A DNA stretch of 64,000 nt, taken from assembly GCA_963757335.1 (NCBI GenBank), contig CAVWRJ010000025.1, forward strand, positions 806,001 through 870,000, in the 5' to 3' direction. Below, one piece after another: positions 7,801-17,100 of this stretch. Both the position numbers and the translations under genes were made by a program. This DNA is from DASQPA01 sp963757335 (GTDB lineage Bacteria; Acidobacteriota; Thermoanaerobaculia; Multivoradales; UBA5704). The stretch's first letter is position 1. Every line of letters starts with the position of its first letter. Under the pieces are notes generated by a model, which saw only the letters and a list, made by a program, of their open reading frames with translations, was not told the origin of the DNA and did not search any database.

Positions 7801-8505
7801 ACGCGGCTCTCCGCGGAGATCAGCCTGCGCGAGCTGATCGGGCGGGTTCGCGCCGGGCTTCTCGCCGGCCTGGCCCACCAGGAGGTCCCCTTCGAACGGC
7901 TGGTCGACGAGCTGCGGCCGGAACGCGATCTCTCCCGCACCCCGCTCTTCCAGGTGATGGTCGTGGGGCAGAATGCGCCGCTCCGGCGGCTCGACGCTGC
8001 CCGGCCTGACTCTCGAGCCGCGGGAGGTGGATCTCGGCACGGCGCGCTTCGACCTCGCTCTCTCGCTGGCGGAGACCGACCGCGGCTGGCAGGGGACCTG
8101 GAAGTACAGCACCGACCTCTTCGACCCCCCCACCGTGGCGCGGATGGCCATCCACCTGGAGAGCCTCCTCGCCGCGGCCCTCGCCGAGACCACCGAGGCC
8201 GCGGGCCGACCGGCCCCTGGCGCGGCTGCCGCTCCTCACCGCGGCCGAGCGGCACCAGGTGGTCGCGGCCTGGAACGACACCGCCACGGCCTACCCGGAG
8301 ACCGCCGGACACCTCTCTCTCCACGAGCGGATCGCGGAGCAGGCGGCGCGGACGCCCGACGCCGTGGCCCTGGAGGCCGGCGCGGCGCGGCGGACCTATG
8401 CCGAGCTCCTCGGGGCGGCCCGCGGCCTCGCGGCGCACCTGCGGCAGCTGGGCGTGGGACCCGAATCGCGGGTGGGGATCGCCGCCGAACGCTCCCTGGA
8501 GATGA
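4816..8505 (+). CDS. NRPS segment 1: fatty acyl-AMP ligase - ACP - condensation domain
   Basis: Residues 1-585 form a fatty acyl-AMP ligase: the P-loop TSGSTATPKG at 179-188, WLPLYHDMGLIG, and KDLIILRGRNLYPQDLE near the end. Such domains adenylate a free fatty acid and pass it to a fused carrier protein, so this protein starts a lipopeptide. The carrier domain spans about 596-670, with phosphopantetheine serine 628 in LGADSL. A condensation domain follows from about 695, with HHIAADG at 832-838 intact, joining the acyl chain to the first amino acid. Homology ends near 7980, where the condensation domain continues in the next frame; the open frame beyond that, to 8505, is a shadow. ATG 4816 is the only sensible start but has no ribosome binding site, so the message may be leaderless. 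Confidence 0.85.
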   Translation: MSHDDRPSLPPEGKNLIEVLRRQAVDRPHQRAYLFLEDGEVERESVTFAELDRRARALAAWLAAAGAAGERALLLYPPGLEFVTAFLGCLYAGVVAVPAYPPRANRPDARVQAIATDARPRFALSTRALHDRAAGLAIHNPALAGVRFVATEGIDPALAELWRPGPGLEPHDLAFLQYTSGSTATPKGVAVRHGNLVHNERMIQLAFGQSASSVVLGWLPLYHDMGLIGNVLQPLYVGATCVLMSPVAFLQRPGRWLQAISRYRATTSGGPNFAYELCVQKIGPEERPGLDLSSWAVAYNGAEPVRAETLERFAAAFAPCGFRRTAFYPCYGLAEATLFVSGGAAGTAPAVRELDAQALERHQAAAPRPGAAVRRLVSCGQPWLGQRVAIVDPESGRPCPDGTVGEIWIAGPSVAGGYWERPEETAATFGARLPELGEAPFLRTGDLGVLSGGELFLTGRIKDLIILRGRNLYPQDLERTAERSHPGLRPGCGAAFAVEAGGEERLVIVQEVERGLAEEPRELKAAVEAVRRAVAEEHEAALHAVVLVRAGAVPKTSSGKIRRQTCRADFLAGRIEPLGAWREGDADAATGAAPRTPTEQRLERIWADVLRRERVGVDQDLFALGADSLRATQLASRVRQTFGVEVSLEELFAAPTIAELAAALDGPGPAARPAARPAAGPAEAMLGAIPWPATLPLSFAQRRLWFLHQLEPDNPVHNLAAAVRLSGRLAVPALAAVFSEVLRRHQALRTGFTSATAGNEPVQVIHPPAPLPLPLADLSGLPPAAQEGEARRAAGEIARRPFDLQRGPFLHLALLRRGHEEHEEHELVLALHHIAADGGSLAVLVGELGALYGAFSAGRPSPLPELPVQYADYALWQRRCQDEAALAPGLAYWRQQLAGELPALDLPADRPRPAVLSHRGAHHERLLPTALTDRLTELARAERATPFMALIAGFLGLLHRYTGQEDLIVGSPVAGRNRVELEGLIGVFLNNLVLRTRLSAEISLRELIGRVRAGLLAGLAHQEVPFERLVDELRPERDLSRTPLFQVMVVGQNAPLRRLDAARPDSRAAGGGSRHGALRPRSLAGGDRPRLAGDLEVQHRPLRPPHRGADGHPPGEPPRRGPRRDHRGRGPTGPWRGCRSSPRPSGTRWSRPGTTPPRPTRRPPDTSLSTSGSRSRRRGRPTPWPWRPARRGGPMPSSSGRPAASRRTCGSWAWDPNRGWGSPPNAPWR
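7976..8212 (+). CDS. NRPS segment 2: C-terminal part of condensation domain 1 (frame-shifted)
   Basis: In frame 2 the condensation domain resumes at LPGLTLEPREVDLG, then KYSTDLFDPPTVARM, the standard C-terminal part of the fold. It joins segment 1 near 7977-7985 if one base is removed. There is no start codon context of its own; it is a continuation of the same polypeptide. Confidence 0.7.
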
Positions 8506-8611
8506 TGGTGGGCCTCCTCGGCATCCTCCTCGCCGGGGGTGCCTACGTGCCTCTCGATCCCGACTACCCCGCCGAACGCCTCGCCTACATGCTGGGGGAC
8601 TCCGGGATCGA
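8213..8611 (+). CDS. NRPS segment 3: N-terminal part of Ser adenylation domain (frame-shifted)
   Basis: Frame 3 carries the end of the C-A linker (LTAAERHQVVAAWNDT) and the first third of adenylation domain 1: TYAELLGAARGLA (core a1), then LLAGGAYVPLDPDYPAERLA (core a2). The joins to the frames before (near 8200, GACCGGCCCC) and after (near 8609, GGGATCGACG) each behave as one surplus base. Confidence 0.7.
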
Positions 8612-10190
8612 CGATCCTCCTCACCCAGAAGCGCCTGCGGGACCGCCTGCCAGCGGTGGCGGAGCGCCTGGTGGCGGCCGGGAGAGTCCTCGACCTCGAC
8701 GACGTCCGACCTTCGGCGGGATCGCGGGATGCCCGCGCCTGCCCCTCCCCCTCCGGAGCTCTGCCGGACAGCCCGGCCTACGTCATCTACACCTCGGGCT
8801 CGACCGGCCAGCCCAAGGGCGCGGTCCTCTCCCACCGCGGTATCGTCAACCGCCTGCTGTGGATGCAGGAGGCCTATCGCCTGGGACCCGAGGATCGGGT
8901 GCTGCAGAAGACCCCGACGAGCTTCGACGTCTCGGTCTGGGAGCTCTTCTGGCCGCTCTTGACCGGTGCCCGGCTGGTGATGGCCCCGCCGGGGGCGCAC
9001 CAGGATCCGGCGCGGCTCGCCGGGCTGATCCGCGAGCACGGCATCACCACCCTCCACTTCGTCCCCTCGCTGCTCCAGGTCTTCCTGGAACAGCCGGGTC
9101 TCTCCGGCACCTGCCCCAGCCTGCGGCGGGTCTTCGCGAGCGGCGAGGCCCTCCCCTTCGAGCTCAAGGAGCGCTTCCTGGCGCGCCTGCCCGGGGTGGC
9201 GCTCGACAATCTCTACGGACCCACCGAGGCCTCGGTGGACGTGACGTTCCATGCCTGTGGCCCGGGAGGCCGGCGGCGCACGGTGCCCCTCGGCCGCCCG
9301 ATCGCCAATACGTCCATCCTCCTCCTCGACCCTGGGCTCGACCCCGTGCCGGTGGGCGTCCCCGGCGAGCTCTACATCGGCGGCGTGAACCTCGCCCGCG
9401 GCTACCTCGGCCGTCCGCAGCTCACCGCCGAGCGCTTCGTCCCCTCCCCCCGGGGCGAGGTCCCCGGCGCGCGCCTCTATCGGACGGGCGATCTCGCCCG
9501 CTTCCGGCCGGACGGCGAGGTCGAGTTCCTCGGCCGGCTCGACCACCAGGTCAAGGTGCGCGGCGTGCGCGTCGAGCTGGGGGAGATCGAGGCGGCCCTG
9601 GCGCGCCATCCCGGCGTGCGCGAGGCGGTGGTGCTCCATACCGACGCCCGCCTCGTGGCCTACCTGGTGCCTGCGGGCGGCGCGGCTCTGGAGCCGACTC
9701 TGGAGGCGACTCTGGAACCGGCCGATCTCCGCGCCGCTCTGCGCGCCGCTCTCCGCCAGAGTCTGCCGGAGGCGATGGTGCCGGCGGCCTTCGTGGTCCT
9801 GCCGGCCTTCCCGCTCACCCCCAGCGGCAAGGTGGACCGCAGGGCCCTGCCCGCCCCCGAGGCGGAGCGGCCGGCCGGGGCGGCGACGTTGACGCCGCCG
9901 CGGACGGCCCTGGAGCGGCGCCTGGCCGGGATCTGGCAGGAGCTCCTGGGGCTCGACCGGATCGGCCGGGACGACAACTTCTTCGAGCTCGGCGGCGACT
10001 CGATCCAGGGCGCCCTCTTCGTCAATCGGCTGCAGCGGGAGCTGGGCGAGATCGTCTACGTCATGGCGCTCTTCGACGCGCCCACCGTCGCCCGCTTCGC
10101 CGAGTACCTGCAGCAGGGCTACACCCTGGCGGCGGCCCGCCTGGCCGGAGAAGCCGGACCTCTCGCGGAAGTCACCGGGACGGTGGGAAC
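8608..10190 (+). CDS. NRPS segment 4: Ser-type adenylation domain - PCP
   Basis: Frame 1 continues adenylation domain 1: core a3 YTSGSTGQPKG, a4 FDVSVWE, a5 NLYGPTE, a7 YRTGDLARF, a8 GRLDHQVKVRG and a10 PSGKVDR. The pocket residues read D-V-W-H-F-S-L-V-D, the known serine code. A carrier domain follows (FFELGGDSIQ; serine codon at 10000-10002). The D in LGGDSI, rather than LGGHSL, marks a carrier class often found before tailoring domains, which fits the sulfotransferase that follows. Homology ends near 10190, and the line then continues in frame 2. Confidence 0.82.
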
Positions 10191-10201
10191 GGCAGGAGGC
10201 G

Positions 10202-12282
10202 ATGGCAGCGGGGCGCGGAGCGGGCGAGGTCGAGGCGGACCTCGGCGAGCTGCGCGCCGCCGTGGCCCGCCGTCTCGGCCGGCAGCCGGGCGAGGAGATC
10301 CGGAACCCGCCCGGGGAGCCGCGGCAGAGGGCGCCCGTCGTCTTCCTCCTCTCGCCCTTCCGCTCCGGCTCGACCCTGCTGCGGGTCATGCTCGCCGGCC
10401 ACCCCCGTCTCTTCGCGCCGCCCGAGCTGGAGCTCCTCGCCTTCCCCACCCTGCGGGAGCGGCGGGACGCCTACTCCGGCCGCGACCGCTTCGCTACCGA
10501 GGGGCTCCTGCGGGCCGTCATGGAGCTCTATGCCGCCGATGCCGGCCATGCCGGCGATGTGGAGACGGCACGGCGGATCGTCGGCGCAGCCGAGGACGAG
10601 GGGCTGCCGGTGGGCCGCTTCTACGGCCGGCTCGCCGAACGTTCCGGCGGCCGGCTCCTGGTCGACAAGACGCCGAGCTACGCCCTCGACCTCCCCACCC
10701 TGCGCCAGGCCGAACGACTCTTCGACCGGCCGCTCTACCTCCACCTCACCCGTCACCCGCGCGCCACCGTCGACTCCTACGTCGAGGCGCACATGGACCG
10801 GGTCTACCCGAGCTTTCCCTTCGCCCCCGAAGCCCAGGCCGAGCGGGTCTGGCTCCTCGGGCACCGCAACATCCTGGAGCACCTGGCCGGGGTGCCGGCC
10901 GAGCGCCAGCTCCGGCTGCGCTTCGAGGACCTCGTAGAGGCGCCGCGGGTAGCGATGGAGGCGATCTGTCACTTCCTCGGCCTGGGTTTCGAGCCCGCCA
11001 TGCTCGACCCCTACGAAGGGCGCCGGATGACCGACGGCCTCGCCGCCGAGTCGCGCATGATGGGCGATCCCAAGTTCCACCAGCACCGCGGCATCGAGGC
11101 CGCGGTGGCGGACCGCTGGCGGGCCGCGACCGGGACGCTGTCGGCGCCGACCCGGGAGCTCGCCGCCACCCTCGGCTATCCCATGCCCGTGCCGCAGGTG
11201 GAGGGGGTATCGCCGGTACCGGCGGCCGCGGGGCTCGAGCTGCGCCCGCTGCCGCGCACGACCGACACGACCGAGCTGCCGCTCTCTTTTTCCCAGGAGC
11301 GGCTCTGGTTCCTCTCGCAGCTCGACCCGGAGAGCCCGGCCTACAACATGCCCGCCGCCGTCCACCTGCGGGGCGATCTCGACCGCTCGGCCCTCGCGGC
11401 GAGCTTCGCCGAGGTCCGCCGCCGGCACGAGGTGCTGCGCACGGTCTTCCCCGCCGCCGAAGGACGGCCGGCGCAGCGCGTCACCCCGCCCGGACCGGCG
11501 GCGCCCCTGCCCACCGTCGATCTCGCCGCGCTGCCCGCCGCGGCGGGCGCGCCGGGCGAGACGGAGCGGCTCCGGCTCGCCCTCGCCGAGGGGCGGCGGC
11601 CCTTCGACCTCGCCCGCGGCCCCATGCTGCGCACCACCCTCCTCCACCTGGGGGACGGCGAGCACGTGCTGCTCGTCACCCTGCACCACGTGGTCTCCGA
11701 CGGCTGGACCATCGGCGTCCTCACCCGCGAGCTGGGGGCGCTCTACCCCGCCTTCGCCGAGGGCCGCCCCTCGCCGCTCCCGGAGCTCCCTCTCCAGTAT
11801 GCCGACTACGCCGCCGGGCAGCGCCGCTGGCTGGGGGAGGCGGCCATGGAGGAGCACCTGATCTACTGGCGCCGACGCCTCGCCGGCGACCTGCCGCCCT
11901 TGGAGCTGCCGACCGACCGGCCCCGCCCGGCGGTGCAGACCCTCGCCGGCGCCCGCCTCTCGCGCCTCCTGCCGGCCGCCGCCACCGACGAGCTGCGCGC
12001 CTGGAGCGCCCGTTCCGGGGCGACCCTCTTCCTCACCCTGCTGGCGGGCTGGAACGCTCTCCTCTCCCGCTATACCGGGCAGGACGACCTCCTTCTCGGG
12101 ATCCCCATCGCCAACCGCAACCGGCTGGAGGTGGAGGACCTGATCGGCGTCTTCCTCAATATGGTGGTGCAGCGCACCGACGCCTCGGGCGACCCGGAGC
12201 TCCACACCCTGCTCGCCCGGGTCAAGGAGGGCTTCCTCGGCTCGATCCCCCACCAGGAGGTGCCGTTCGAGAAGCTGGTCGC
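10202..12282 (+). CDS. NRPS segment 5: sulfotransferase domain - condensation domain 2
   Basis: Frame 2 opens at ATG 10202. Residues about 20-330 are a PAPS-dependent sulfotransferase domain (5'-phosphosulfate loop FRSGST at 53-58; 3'-phosphate segment TRHPRATVDS further on). A condensation domain follows (LPLSFSQERLWFLSQLDPE; HHVVSDG near 11683), joining the serine to the next residue. AGGAGG lies only two bases before ATG 10202, too close for a normal start, and frame 1 has no stop after the preceding carrier domain. A frame change within one polypeptide is therefore more likely than a separate gene. Homology leaves this frame near 12282 (GGTCGCTCGACC). Confidence 0.82.
10262..11195 (+). 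other. Domain: in-line sulfotransferase after Ser module
   Basis: This region of about 310 residues has the loop SPFRSGSTLLR, which binds the 5'-phosphosulfate of PAPS, and LHLTRHPRATVDSY, matching the 3'-phosphate-binding segment. These are the two diagnostic motifs of bacterial aryl/alkyl sulfotransferases. It sits between a serine-specific A-PCP pair and the next C domain, so the natural substrate is a hydroxyl on the carrier-bound intermediate. In curacin synthase (CurM) an embedded sulfotransferase activates a hydroxyl for elimination. Whether sulfate is retained here or eliminated cannot be read from the sequence. Confidence 0.85.
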
Positions 12283-12284
12283 TC

Positions 12285-13496
12285 GACCTGCACCCGGAGC
12301 GCGACCTCTCCCGGGCCCCCATCTTCCAGGTCCAGTTCTCCCTGCAGAACACCCCCACCGCCCCCCTGGCGCTCCCCGGCCTCACTCTGGAATTGCTTCC
12401 GGACCACAACCGGACGACCAAGTTCGACGTCACGGTCTTCCTCTTCGACCTCCCCGAGGGGCTGACCACGACCCTGGAGTACAACACCGACCTCTTCGAC
12501 GAGGCGACGATCGCCCGTCTCCTGGCGCACTGGGAGGTCCTGCTCCGCGGCCTGGTCGGCCATGCCGGGCGGCGCCTGTCGGAGCTGCCGCTCCTCGCCG
12601 CTGACGAGCGTACCGCCCTCCTCTCCGGCTGGAACGACCCGGCGGCGGCGTTCCCGGCCGGTCCCAGCCTCCACCGCATCTTCGAGGAGCAGGCGGCCCG
12701 GCGGCCGGGCGCCACGGCGGTGGTCCACGACCTCGCCGCGCTCTCCTACCGCCAGCTCGACGAGCGCGCCAACCGCCTGGCCCACCGTCTGCGCGCCCTG
12801 GGGGTGGGGCCGGAGACGCCGGTGGGGCTCTGCGTCGAGCGCTCGCTCGACATGGTGGTAGGGCTCCTCGGCATCCTCAAGGCCGGCGGCGCCTACGTCC
12901 CCCTGGACCCCGCCTATCCGCCCGAGCGCCTGGCCTGGATCCTCGAGGATGCTCTCCGCGGGGTGGCCGCGCCGGTCCTCGTCACCCAGGAGCACCTGGT
13001 GGAGCGCTTCCGGCCGGAAGACCGGGAGCTGCCCTTCCGCCTCGTCGCGCTCGACGCGGACAGCGCGGCGCTCGCCGCCGAGAAGCCGAGAACCGAGCGC
13101 CTGCCGGACCTCCCGGGCCAGGGGCCGGACAACCTCGCCTACGTCATCTATACCTCGGGCTCGACCGGGCGGCCGAAGGGCGTGCTCATCCCGCACGCCA
13201 ATGCCGTCCGGCTGTTCACCGCCACCGACCGCTGGTTCGGCTTCGGACCCGAGGACGTCTGGACGATCTTCCATTCCTATGCCTTCGACTTCTCGGTCTG
13301 GGAGATCTGGGGGGCTCTGCTCCACGGCGGCCGCCTGGTGGTGGTGCCGCGGGAGGTGAGCCTCTCCCCGCCGGCCTTCTACGACCTGCTGGCGACGGAA
13401 CGGGTCACGGTGCTCGACCAGACGCCGTCGGCCTTCCGCCAGCTCGTCCAGCTGGAGGAGGAGGAGGAGCTCGGCCGCTGCGCCTGCGCCGAGTGA
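12285..13496 (+). CDS. NRPS segment 6: end of condensation domain 2 - first half of adenylation domain 2
   Basis: Frame 3 holds LHPERDLSRAPIFQVQFSLQ and YNTDLFDEATIARL (end of the condensation domain), then adenylation cores a1-a4: KAGGAYVPLDPAYP, YTSGSTGRPKG and FDFSVWEIW. The frame stops at 13496 inside the domain, after a GAG repeat (LEEEEELG); the adenylation domain resumes in frame 2 at LRLRRVIFGGEAL. A stop inside an adenylation fold cannot be a natural gene end. Confidence 0.75.
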   Translation, partial: DLHPERDLSRAPIFQVQFSLQNTPTAPLALPGLTLELLPDHNRTTKFDVTVFLFDLPEGLTTTLEYNTDLFDEATIARLLAHWEVLLRGLVGHAGRRLSELPLLAADERTALLSGWNDPAAAFPAGPSLHRIFEEQAARRPGATAVVHDLAALSYRQLDERANRLAHRLRALGVGPETPVGLCVERSLDMVVGLLGILKAGGAYVPLDPAYPPERLAWILEDALRGVAAPVLVTQEHLVERFRPEDRELPFRLVALDADSAALAAEKPRTERLPDLPGQGPDNLAYVIYTSGSTGRPKGVLIPHANAVRLFTATDRWFGFGPEDVWTIFHSYAFDFSVWEIWGALLHGGRLVVVPREVSLSPPAFYDLLATERVTVLDQTPSAFRQLVQLEEEEELGRCACAE

Positions 13497-14144
13497 TCTT
13501 CGGCGGCGAGGCACTCGACCTCGCCACCCTGGCCCCCTGGATCGAGCGCCACGGCGACAGCCGGCCGGCCCTCATCAACATGTACGGCATCACCGAGACC
13601 ACGGTGCACGTCACCTACCGGCCGGTGCGGGCCGCGGACCTCGAGCGGCCGGGCGCGAGCCCGCTGGGCGTCCCCATCCCCGATCTTCAGGTCCACCTCC
13701 TCGGGCGCCACCTGGAGCTCCTGCCCGTGGGGATACCCGGCGAGATCCACGTCGGGGGAGCGGGCCTCGCCCGCGGCTACCTGGGACGGCCCGACCTGAC
13801 CGCCGAGCGTTTCGTCCCCGACCCCTTCTCCCCGCTGCCGGGGGCCCGGCTCTACCGGAGCGGCGACCTCGCCCGCCGGCGGCGGGACGGCGATCTCGAC
13901 GGCGATCTCGACGGCGATCTCGACTACCTGGGGCGGATCGACGGGCAGGTGAAGATCCGCGGCTTCCGCATCGAGCTCGGCGAGATCGAGTCGGCCCTCT
14001 CCCGGCATCCCGGGGTGCGGCAGGCGGTGGTGTTGACTCGCGCCGCCGCTTCCGGCGATCCCCGGCTGCTCGCCTGGGTGGTGGCGAAGGGAGGTCCGGT
14101 CGCCGTCGCCGAGCTCCGCGAGCACCTCGCGCGGAGCCTGCCGG
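13475..14144 (+). CDS. NRPS segment 7: second half of adenylation domain 2 (Thr-like code)
   Basis: Frame 2 gives VIFGGEALDL, NMYGITETTVHVT, YRSGDLARR and GRIDGQVKIRG. Combined with segment 6 the pocket code reads D-F-W-D-I-G-M-V-H, one change from the threonine code DFWNIGMVH. Threonine or a related hydroxy residue is therefore likely, but not certain. A 12-bp repeat at 13892-13924 adds extra D-L-D-G residues just before core a8. The frame breaks near 14145, where GAGCTACATG carries one surplus C relative to the expected GAGTACATG (EYM). Confidence 0.75.
13892..13924 (+). repeat. 12-bp in-frame microrepeat in adenylation domain 2
   Basis: GATCTCGACGGC occurs at 13892 and 13904, with a partial third unit at 13916. 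It encodes D-L-D-G twice, then D-L-D-Y, and lengthens the segment between cores a7 and a8 by about 8 residues compared with the other adenylation domains here. Confidence 0.8.
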
Positions 14145-14150
14145 AGCTAC

Positions 14151-17100
14151 ATGGTGCCGGCCGCCTTCGTGCACCTCGACCGGCTGCCGCTCACCCCGCA
14201 CGGCAAGGTGGACCGCCGGGCGCTGCCGGAACCCGAGGAGATCGCCGCCGGCGCGGCCGCGCCGGGCCGGATCGCGCCGCGCAATCGCACCGAGGCGCGG
14301 GTGGCCGAGATCTGGCGCGAGATCCTCCGGACCGAGGAGATGGGGGTCGAGGACAGCTTCTTCGAGCTGGGGGGGCACTCCCTCCTGGCGACGCAGGTGC
14401 TGTCGCGGGTCAGCACCGCCTTCGGGGTGACCCTCCCCCTGCGCGCCCTGTTCGACACCCCGACCGTCGCCGGCCTCGCCGCAGCTGTAGAGGTCCTGAC
14501 GGGAGAGGATGGGAGAGCGGCGCCGCCGCTCCGGCCGCTGCCGCGCGGCGGGGAGATTCCCCTCTCCTACGCCCAGGAGCGGCTCTGGTTCATCGAGCAG
14601 CTGGCGGTCAGCGGGGGCAGCGGGGACGGCGGCGCGGACGCGGGCTACAGCATGCCCGCCGCCGTGCGCCTGCGCGGCAGCCTGCGGGTCGAGGTGCTCG
14701 CCGCCAGCCTGCGGGAGATCGTCCGCCGGCACGAGGCGCTGCGCACCCGCTTCACCGCCACCGCCGGACGGCCGTCCCAGGTGATCGACCCCGACTGGCG
14801 CCCCGCTCTCCCCCTGGTGGACCTCGGCGGCCTGCCGGACCGGGCGGCCGGGCCGGAGCTAAGGCGGCGCATCGCCGAGGAGGAGGTCCGCCCCTTCGAC
14901 CTGGTGAGCGGTCCGGTCCTGCGCTCCATCCTGGTACGTCTCGCCGAGGGCGACTACGTGCTCCTCTTCACGCTGCACCACATCGTCTCGGACGGTTGGT
15001 CGCTGGGCATCCTGCTGCGCGAGCTGACGGCGATCTACGACGCCTGGAGCCGCGGCGAGCCCTCGCCCCTCCCCGAGCTGCCGGTGCAGTACGCCGACTT
15101 CGCCCTCTGGCAGCGCCAGTGGTTCCGCGGCGAGGTGCTCGAAGAGCAGCTCGCCTACTGGACCCGGCAGCTCGCCGACCTCGCGCACTTAGACCTCCCG
15201 GCGGACCGGCCGCCCGTGGAGGGCCAGATCTTCGCCGCCGGCGACCAACCCCTGGTCCTCGAAGGGGCGCTGGCCGAGGGGCTCTACGCCCTCGCCCGCG
15301 GCCAGGGGGCGAGCCTCTTCATGGTGCTCCTCGCCGCCTACCAGACCCTCCTCCACCGCCATGCCGGCCAGGACGACGTGGCGGTCGGCTCGCCCATCGC
15401 CAATCGTGACCAGGAGGAAACCGAGGGGCTCATCGGCTTCTTCGTCAACACCCTGGTCCTCCGCACCCCCACCGGCGGCAACCCCTCCTTCCGCGGTCTG
15501 CTGGGGCGGGTCCGGGAGACGACCCTGGGGGCCTATGACCATCAGGACCTCCCCTTCGCCCGGGTGGTCGAGGCCCTGCGGCCGGACCGCGGGAAAGGAT
15601 CGTGGCCGCTCGTCAACGCCATGTTCACCCTGCAGAACCAGCCGATGCCCGCCATGGAGCTCGCCGGGGTGAAGCTCGACGTCGTACCGCATCACGAGGG
15701 GACGGCCTTCGGGATCGCCGTCGCCGTGTCGCTCCGCTTCTGGGAGTCGAAAGGCCGGTTGACCGGAGGCCTGGGCTACAACACCGCGCGGCTCGACCGC
15801 ACCACCGCGGCGCGCTGGCGGGGCCACCTCCTGGCCCTCTTCACCGCGGCGGTCGCCAACCCGGAGCTGCCGATCGAGGAGCTGCCGCTCCTCGCCGCCA
15901 GCGAGCGCCACCAGCTGTCTGTCGAGTGGAGCGCGGCCGGAGGAATCGTCCTCCGCGGCGATCGCCCGGCCCCGATCGGCGTCTGGGGCGAGCTCGAAGG
16001 GACGGGTCGGCGCGCCCGCCGGCGCGCCGACGGCAGCCTGGAGGAGCCGGCCGCGGCCGTGGCCCCGCCGGAGGAGTCGGCGGAGCCGGAGCCGGCCGTC
16101 CTTCCCGCGGTGTCCGAGAGCGTGGCGAAGCAGCGGGCCGAGCTGGCGAGCCGGCAGGGCGCCCTCTCCGCCGGCAAGCGGGAGATGCTCGAAAAACGCC
16201 TCCGCGGCCTCTCCCCGGCCGGCGGCGCGGGCCTGCCACGCCCCGCGGCCCCCGCCAAGACCGCCGGGACCGCCGGGACGGAAACGCCGATCCTGCTCGT
16301 CAAGCTGCACGCCGGTCTTCCCGGCAGACCCGCCTTCTTCTGTGTCCACGCGGTGGGCGGCACGGTCTTCTCCTACGCCGAGCTCGCCCGCGCCATGGGT
16401 CCCGAACAGCCGTTCTACGGCGTGCAGGCGGCCGGCCTGGAGGGCGGGACGCCGGTGGACGACCTGACCGCCATGGCCGCCGCGTACGTCGCGGCGGTCG
16501 AAGCGGCCGAGCCGGCGGGCCCCTACCTGCTCGGCGGCTGGTCCTTCGGCGGCCTCGTGGCCTTCGAGATGGCGCGCCAGCTGCGCGCCCGGGGGCGCGA
16601 GGTGGGTCTGGTGGCCCTCTTGGACACCTGGTCGCCGGCCGTCGCCGAAACGCCCGCGGAGCGCGGCGACGCCGAGCTCGTCCGCCTCTTCCTGCGCGAC
16701 CAGGCGGCCCTTCTGGGCAACGTGCCGGCGTGGCTCGACGTGCCGGTGCCGGACGGGGGGGAAGAGGAGATGAACCGCCTCCTGGCCCGGGCGCGAGAGG
16801 CCGGCCTCTTGCGGGCCGACCTCCGGCCTCGCCAGGTGCAGCGGATGATGGGCGTTTACAAGGCGAACCTCCGGGCCCTCGCCGGCTACCGCGCCGGTTC
16901 CTACGCCGGCCGTCTCACCGTGTTCCGCCCCCGGGAGGCCCCCGACGACCCGCGGCTCCTGCCCGCCAACGGCTGGGAGCCGCTCACCGCCGAACCGATC
17001 GAGGTCGAGGTGGTGCCGGGGGATCACTACACCATGCTGGCGGCACCCCACGTCCCGCTGCTGGCGGGGCGTCTCCGTCACTGTATCGAGCGGGCGCTCG

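Noticed and set aside
10194..10202. Separate gene start for the sulfotransferase protein (AGGAGG then ATG 10202)
   Set aside because: The spacing of two bases is too short, and the preceding NRPS frame has no stop after its carrier domain, so a frame change in one polypeptide fits better.
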